Shown one piece after another: positions 58,921-64,000 of a stretch of 64,000 nt of DNA. A program made the position numbers and the translations under genes. The notes under the pieces are model-generated. The model was given only the letters and a program-made list of their open reading frames with translations, had not been told where the DNA came from and searched no databases. Numbering within the stretch: position 1 is the first letter of the stretch; every line of letters starts with the position of its first letter. Origin of the DNA: Rhododendron vialii (lineage: Eukaryota; Streptophyta; Magnoliopsida; Ericales; Ericaceae); contig NC_080557.1 in assembly GCF_030253575.1 (NCBI RefSeq), forward strand, positions 41,678,501-41,742,500. Reading direction: 5' to 3'.

Positions 58921-59256
58921 TATTGGGTATACACCAAATGTACACCCGATTATGTGAGATCCTACTTCGAGATCTTTCAGGGATACTTGCAAAAATTAGC
59001 ATAAGAGCTTGATCAATTTTTTGTTAGGAAATAAAACGTAGATTTGATAAGCCCTATCAATATTTGACTGAGTCATTTCCTTTTAGGAATCTTTACAAAT
59101 TTATATACATATTTTTTTTTATCAAATTAAGGAGCTCCGATCATTTTCAGGAATTCGATGTATATTTGCAGAACCATAGTTATGTTGTAGGACGAATGTA
59201 CAGTAAAGCAGAAGAAGTGGAAATCTGTATAGTACAAAAAGGCTCCGTTTCCCCTA

Positions 59257-59500
59257 TTCCCTCTGTCCGGATTTAATAGTCCTTTTTTTTGGAGTTCGTA
59301 TCATTTTTCAATCGATTATATCTTTCCATTTATAATTTATAATGTTTTACGTGATTTCGAAAAATTGTATTATAGAACTAATCGAGATCTATCAAACAAG
59401 ATCCATATTCGATATGAAATTCATTACGGATTCAATGATATAACTCATTTTTTAGCCGGTTAGAATAGAATTAGGGACAATTAAATCCGAACGGACGGAG
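59257..59500. mobile_element. Stowaway-type MITE
   Basis: Ends are TTCCCTCTGTCCGGATTTAA and the complement of TTAAATCCGAACGGACGGAG, flanked by TA on both sides (59255-59256 and 59501-59502). The interior contains the same ATCTATCAAACAAGATCC core as the GGCCCCGTTC family. 244 bp, non-coding. Confidence 0.85.
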
Positions 59501-59547
59501 TAATTTTTTTTTTTTTGCACTAGAGGGTGGTGTTGTGTAGCCCTGTG

Positions 59548-59920
59548 TTGCGCAGTGTGTTGTGCAGGGCAAATCGCCTCCGCTCCGGTCTCGCTCTGAT
59601 GATCAGAATTTTTTACTTCGTAGAGCTCGTCAAATAGAACAAGTGTACCAAAACTCAACTCGATCAGATATCATTAAGTGCATCATTCGAACATTATTAT
59701 CTTGAAATTATTAAGTGTACCAAAAAATAGTGGATTTTATCTAGTGTTTCGGATCCATTCGTTTCAAGATAACAATATTCGGATGAGGAACTTAATTTTA
59801 TCCGATTGAGCTGATTTTTGGTACATTCATTCTACTCACGAGCTCTATGAAGTGAACGTTTCGATCATCGGAGCAAGACCGAAGCGAGAATTTGCTGTGC
59901 AATGTGAGCACACTGCGCAA
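59548..59920. mobile_element. Long foldback MITE
   Basis: Arms of about 160 bp (59548-59710 and 59762-59920) are reverse complements: ttgcgcagtgtgttgtgcag against ctgtgcaatgtgagcacact, gatgatcagaattttttact against the complement of gaacgtttcgatcatcgg, and agagctcgtcaaatagaac against the complement of attctactcacgagctct. The spacer is about 50 bp. No coding frame. Confidence 0.82.
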
Positions 59921-59969
59921 TAAGTACTTATTAAATTAAAATATCAAACACATTTTCTCCTATAAAGTG

Positions 59970-60193
59970 GTGTTCCGTTTTCCCTTCTTAAAAATAAGTA
60001 CTTACTTGTAATTTTCAAGTTTAAAAATAATAGACTTACTAAAATAAATATATATACAATATAAATCTTGTTTGTAGATCTATCAAAATCTTAAAAAAAA
60101 ATTATTAAAAAATTATTTTCTTAAACTTATTATTTTTAAACTTAAAAATAAATTTTTATTTTTTAAATGCTTATGGGAGAATCTAGAACACCA
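59970..60193. mobile_element. MITE related to the GGCCCCGTTC family (copy 3, diverged)
   Basis: Ends are ggtgttccgttttccc and the complement of gggagaatctagaacacc. Subterminal aaataagtacttac and a partial gatctatcaaa core tie it to the other copies. Confidence 0.6.
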
Positions 60194-61985
60194 ACTCATC
60201 ACACTTCTACCGCTTTTAGTTAACCGAAAACAACGTGATTACCAAATCGAATCCATTACAAATACTACTACTCCTAGTTGAAGTTGCTTACCGGAGAGAT
60301 GCACGTGAAAGTCGCTGCGATGATGCAGTTTTCGAGGATCAAAATATGGATCTATGGGAGATAGGGATGTTTGCTTTTCAAAATTTCTTTGTTTTTTTTT
60401 GTGCTTTGTTTTTTCAGCCTTTCATCTTTTTCAATCTTTTCTGCCATTCACACTTGTCCACATTCCCCCTCCCTGACAGATTCGCTTTTCCTGCCGCGTA
60501 CCAATTCACCCAAAAAAAACAAAACACACAAAAAAGAAGTGGGGATGAAACCGCACCGTCTCGAGCTTAAAAACGTGATCTTGAATAGTTTAATTTAATT
60601 CGTAGACTTTGACGCTCAAACTAATGCTGTAAAAAAAAAAAGTTGCTCCGACTTTATTATCCAGCAAACAAAACACATTTGTACAAATCAGTTATTAATA
60701 TCCAAATCATGAAGCTAAAAAACTTGATGTGTTCATTAAGTTTCTACTACTACTACTACTATTTTTTGATCGGCTTGATTTCTAACGGGTCGTTGAGCGC
60801 ATTGAGCTACAAGCAGTGAGAAGTTTAAATCGCATTTTTGGTCCCGTTCCGTAGACTTACGTGGAATGTGCCCTGAGGCGCAACTTCATATCATGTGTTT
60901 ATATAGTCCAAAGTTTTATTCAAGGCAAATTGCCACCAATGGCAATATTGCCCCATATATCATCCAAAGTATAACTTTTTTCTAGAAGAGTCTTTTAAAA
61001 TTCGGTCCACTCAAAATAATTTTTGACGGTAAAATATTGAGAGTGGCGGAGAGAGCGGTGAAGATAAACTTTTGGTATACAATTATAACGGAGATGTACC
61101 TCGATTTCGGGAAATATTAAAACCAAGGTCCATCACTATTTTTTTCACTGAAAAGGGAATTCGGGAGGGTAAGAGCATGTGCAGCAGGTAAAAAGCTAGT
61201 CCCAAATTGTGTATTACATTTTACCTTTTGCTCAAAAACCATTTCATTTTACTTGGTCACGTTCTCTCTATCTATCCTTCTCTTTGGTCCTATTATTAAA
61301 TTAAACATTACTCCAGCCGTCCATTTGTAAATGTCCACTACGGAGAATTTAAACTTTTTATAGATTGAGTTCAAATTGTTATCCGAGCATTTACAGGTCG
61401 TCGAGCATGCTGGACTTGGGTTTTTCTTGGTTTTGGCCAGGCAAAATGGCTAAAATGCTCATTTCGCTACACATGCTCTAATATTGGAGATTGAATCAGG
61501 ATATGGTCTTAAATTGTACCTGTATTTTGGTGGTTCCAATCCTAAAGTGTAGCAACTTACGTTTTTGTTATTTTGGAACTTGCGTCCTTCCTTATAAGTA
61601 GTACAATTTTTCCACCCTATGAAATACTCGACATAAGTTCAGTCTCTACAAGCAACACTCGATCGCATCATACCTGGGGGCCTGCCTGCTGTGCCTAAAA
61701 TCTAGTATTATCCGAAGATAAAAAAAAAAAGTGATCTCCACCATTGACTATATATACATAAGCTTACGCGTAGAATAATTCCATAAAAAAAAATCAAGTC
61801 GATCGTTTGTAACTCGGTAAACAAATTAGCCACATTTATCCACATTATAGCTTTTTGGACATTTATAATTGCCAAAAAAATTGCATAAGTTGCAACACTA
61901 GTTCAATAACTGAAATACCACACAGGTAATGTCACTTCGTAGACCGGTAATCCAAAATACGTAACACGGTAATCAGTTTGTTACT
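60194..61985. other. Intergenic, no gene seen
   Basis: The 111-codon frame at 60235-60570 is hydrophobic and low-complexity without a domain. A (CTA)n run lies at about 60748-60762. A possible Stowaway end (actccagccgtccatttgt) lies at about 61312. Nothing else is supported. Confidence 0.4.
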
Positions 61986-61987
61986 TA

Positions 61988-62361
61988 GGCCCCGTACAAT
62001 TAAGGGAAATAATTAAGTATTTATTTTTCAAATTAAAAGTGATGTACTACGAAAGAATGACCTGTCTTTTAACAAAAAGAAATAAAACCTTACTTCTCCC
62101 GTCCCGATTTGTTTTGTCAACTTTTTGACTTTGACTTGTTCTAATTTGTTTGTCCGTTTGACTTTTAAATGGATAAATTCTTTTTTTGTCCTTAGTTTTT
62201 TGAAATAAATTAACTTTTCAAAAAAAATGAAAGGTAAATATTGAAAAGTAAATTACTTTTAAGTGTAATAATTATGTTCTCTAAATAAATTGAATTCCCA
62301 ACATTGAACAAACAAATTGATACGCATAGATTAAAAAATAAGATCGTAGAGAAACGGGGCC
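61988..62361. mobile_element. MITE of the GGCCCCGT family with nested piece (copy 4)
   Basis: The left end GGCCCCGTACAATTAAGG and right end complement of GAGAAACGGGGCC match the family. It is about 130 bp longer than copy 2, and an inner segment beginning ttctcccgtcccgatttg (about 62095) looks like the end of a Stowaway-like element inserted in it. Confidence 0.55.
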
Positions 62362-62573
62362 TTTATTTGTCAAATTAAAAATAACAAAACGTACACCTAA
62401 TTAATGAAACCGGTACACAGATTAGATTAAAACCATCACACAACCAAACGACAAACAAACAAGCACAGTACCCCCTACAACTACTACGTACACTAGAAAA
62501 CATAACACCATTAATTCCATCCTTTACTAGGATAATACTACTACGGACTAGGATGAAAACCTTCGACATCGAT

Positions 62574-63341
62574 CTAGTGACAGAAAATGACCTTAAGCTC
62601 CCTCGGCGACGAGCACTCGTGCGTCAACGACGGGCTATCGTGCCCGTACGTCACCGTCGCCGGGCACGCCTTCTTGAAGTACTCCGAATAAGTCGACGGC
62701 TTGCACGTCTGCGGACTGTTGTACTGGTTCCTGCAGCACAGCTCGTCGGTCCTGAACGCCTCGCACCCGCTCTTGCACGCCACCACGGGCCCGTGTCCCG
62801 CGGGTGACCGCAGCTGCAGCGTCTGGGGACACGTGGCGAGCAAGTCCGCTCGGCACCCCACGACGGGACAGTTGCCCTGCCCCTCGTGGGGCGTAATGGT
62901 CATGGGGATGTTGAACCCGTCAACCAGGCTGACTGTGTAGGAGGACTGGTCCTTGTGGCCGTGGTGGAGGCTGAACTCGGCGAGGGAGGCGGGGGCGGCG
63001 CCGCCGGCCCCGGCGCACTCGAGGCGGCCGCCGCAGTCGCCGGTGGCGCAGGAGAGGTGGCCGGGGGCGGAGGCGGTGCAGCCGGTGCGGGCCCAGACCC
63101 GGCCGGCCCAGTGCTGGGCGGGGCCCGGGAAGGAGCGGTGGGAGAGCTTGTCGAGGTGGAAGCCGCCCCGTTCAAGGACAGGGAAGCCGGTGTTGGGCTG
63201 GATGGCGGGCCAGATTGGGTAGGGGCAGTTGTTGACTACGGTCATGATGAAGTCCGGGCGGGCTCCATTGGTGTTGGTGAAGATCAGGGTAAGGAGGAGA
63301 GAGAAGCAGGAGAGAGAGAGAAGAGATGAAGAAGAGGACAT
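62574..63341 (-). CDS. Thaumatin-like protein (PR-5 family), secreted
   Basis: Intronless, 255 residues. An N-terminal signal peptide (about residues 1-26, with a Leu-rich core LLTLIF) is followed by the thaumatin domain. All 16 cysteines expected for eight disulfides are present. Landmarks: FIMTVVNNCPYPIWPAIQP, GRVWARTGCTA, SCATGDCGGRLEC (close to the thaumatin signature), SLAEFSL, YTVSLVDGFNIPMTI, and the C-terminal KVIFCH. The Arg, Glu and Asp residues of the acidic-cleft set are recognisable in GRVWART, LAEF and LVDG. There is no C-terminal tail, so it is probably apoplastic. PR-5 proteins take part in defence and some bind or cleave beta-glucans; the activity of this one is inferred. Coding DNA is strongly GC-rich, unlike the AT-rich surroundings. 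A TATA box lies about 80 bp upstream. Confidence 0.96.
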   Translation of the reverse strand: MSSSSSLLSLSCFSLLLTLIFTNTNGARPDFIMTVVNNCPYPIWPAIQPNTGFPVLERGGFHLDKLSHRSFPGPAQHWAGRVWARTGCTASAPGHLSCATGDCGGRLECAGAGGAAPASLAEFSLHHGHKDQSSYTVSLVDGFNIPMTITPHEGQGNCPVVGCRADLLATCPQTLQLRSPAGHGPVVACKSGCEAFRTDELCCRNQYNSPQTCKPSTYSEYFKKACPATVTYGHDSPSLTHECSSPRELKVIFCH

Positions 63342-63420
63342 TGTTTTGTTTTTTTTAGAGTGGGCTAGCTAACCTGAGAGGGAGACCTGGTGTTAAGGAG
63401 GTGAAGGGGGGGGATGGCGT

Positions 63421-63430
63421 GGTTTTATAG
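63421..63430 (-). promoter_or_regulatory. TATA box of the thaumatin-like gene
   Basis: The minus strand reads CCTATAAAACC at about 63421-63431, roughly 80 bp before the start codon at 63341, a normal distance for a plant TATA box and short leader. Confidence 0.75.
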
Positions 63431-63470
63431 GCACACGAGGTGGGTGTCGGTTTACCGACGATGAAATTTT

Positions 63471-63493
63471 CGGGGGGGGGGGGGGGGGGGGGG
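63471..63493. repeat. Poly-G tract
   Basis: A run of about 22 G residues lies just upstream of the thaumatin-like TATA box. It can form a quadruplex-like structure and is prone to length error in sequencing. Confidence 0.9.
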
Positions 63494-63589
63494 AGGGGGT
63501 AGCAAGTGACCCGGCTGACGTGGTATTTGAGCCACTACTACAATAATAGATATATGCCACACTAAGGATATTCATAAAGATTACGGTTT

Positions 63590-64000
63590 TCAGTAAAAGC
63601 GTGATAAAAAATAATTCTTAAATTTTTTTTATCTCAGTTTAAGTTCAAAGCTAAGATAAAAAGTGTGTTTTAGTGCGAAATAAAAGACCTCGCTCTTACG
63701 GCGAGATAAAAGAAAAAACAACCACACCCTTGCGGTGTGATAAAAGATTTTAGGGCAAAAAAAAAATGAGATAAAAGATCTCGCTCTCGTGGCAAGATAA
63801 AACAGAAAAGACCTTACCCATGTGGTGTGATAAAAAAGAGAAAAGACCTCACCCTTGTAGCGTGATAAAAGATTTTAGGGCGGAAAAGAATAAAATAAAA
63901 GATCTCACTTTTATAGCAAGATAAAAGAAAAAAGATCTCACTCTTGTACCGTGATAAAAAAAAAATTTAGCGCAGAAAAAAGTGAGATAAATGATCTCAC
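63590..64000. repeat. Minisatellite, 33-40-bp units, runs off the window
   Basis: Units of the form gatctcactcttgtggcgtg then ataaaagaaaaa repeat with variation (cacccttgcggtgtgataaa, tcgctctcgtggcaagataa). Every third or so unit carries an extra gattttagggc insert, giving a longer period of roughly 125 bp. The array continues past position 64000. Confidence 0.8.

Noticed and set aside
62886-63329. Plus-strand 147-codon open frame, Gly/Ala/Glu-rich
   Set aside because: It lies antisense to the thaumatin-like gene and is open only because that gene is GC-rich. The minus-strand frame has all 16 family cysteines and a signal peptide.
63590-64000. Regular repeats that might suggest a CRISPR array
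   Set aside because: Units vary in length and sequence with no constant repeat and unique spacers, and the host is a plant. It is a minisatellite.

Overview
The window is nuclear DNA of a flowering plant, most likely a eudicot. It carries spliced genes with plant-type introns, a plant RFL-type PPR gene, a plant SEC20 SNARE, a thaumatin-like PR-5 gene and a eukaryotic tRNA-His gene. It is AT-rich and dense with plant transposons (L1-type LINEs, TRIMs, a rearranged LTR element, Stowaway and other MITEs, Helitrons). Species cannot be told from the sequence alone.

Layout. 1-8 kb: tRNA-His(GTG) at 1113-1184, then repeats and a rearranged LTR retroelement (4111-7175) bounded by a 5-bp target duplication. 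8-18 kb: LINE 3' remnants, a TRIM (11908-12262), a foldback MITE and a probable mitochondrial-DNA insertion (about 16.66-18.0 kb). 18-26 kb: a decayed partial copy of AIR9 that keeps its intron positions, plus LINE, hairpin and repeat debris. 26-31 kb: a 350-bp hairpin MITE, a Stowaway MITE about 100 bp upstream of a large intact RFL-type PPR gene (28108-30714), then decayed PPR sequence. 31-41 kb: a LINE fragment, palindromic and tandem repeats, a TRIM with perfect target duplication, a large inverted repeat, and an 0.85-kb duplication whose middle is inverted in one copy. 42-49 kb: the gene-bearing core, with a three-exon glyoxalase/VOC gene and a convergent seven-exon SEC20 gene ending in HDEL. 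49-58 kb: two Helitrons joined head to tail, one carrying an Aurora-kinase exon piece and the other an aldo-keto reductase exon piece. 58-62 kb: a MITE cluster. 62.5-63.4 kb: an intronless, GC-rich thaumatin-like gene, followed by a minisatellite that runs off the window.

Probably functional genes: tRNA-His, the PPR gene, the VOC gene, SEC20 and the thaumatin-like gene. They are not an operon or an evident pathway: SEC20 serves Golgi-to-ER traffic, the PPR protein probably acts on organelle RNA, the VOC protein is a small metal-enzyme-fold protein and the thaumatin-like protein is secreted. The most interesting signals are structural: abutting Helitrons with captured exons, an LTR element with the same LTR end at both borders, two LINE pieces 17.5 kb apart that meet at the same base, and 525-bp unit amplification inside the PPR gene.
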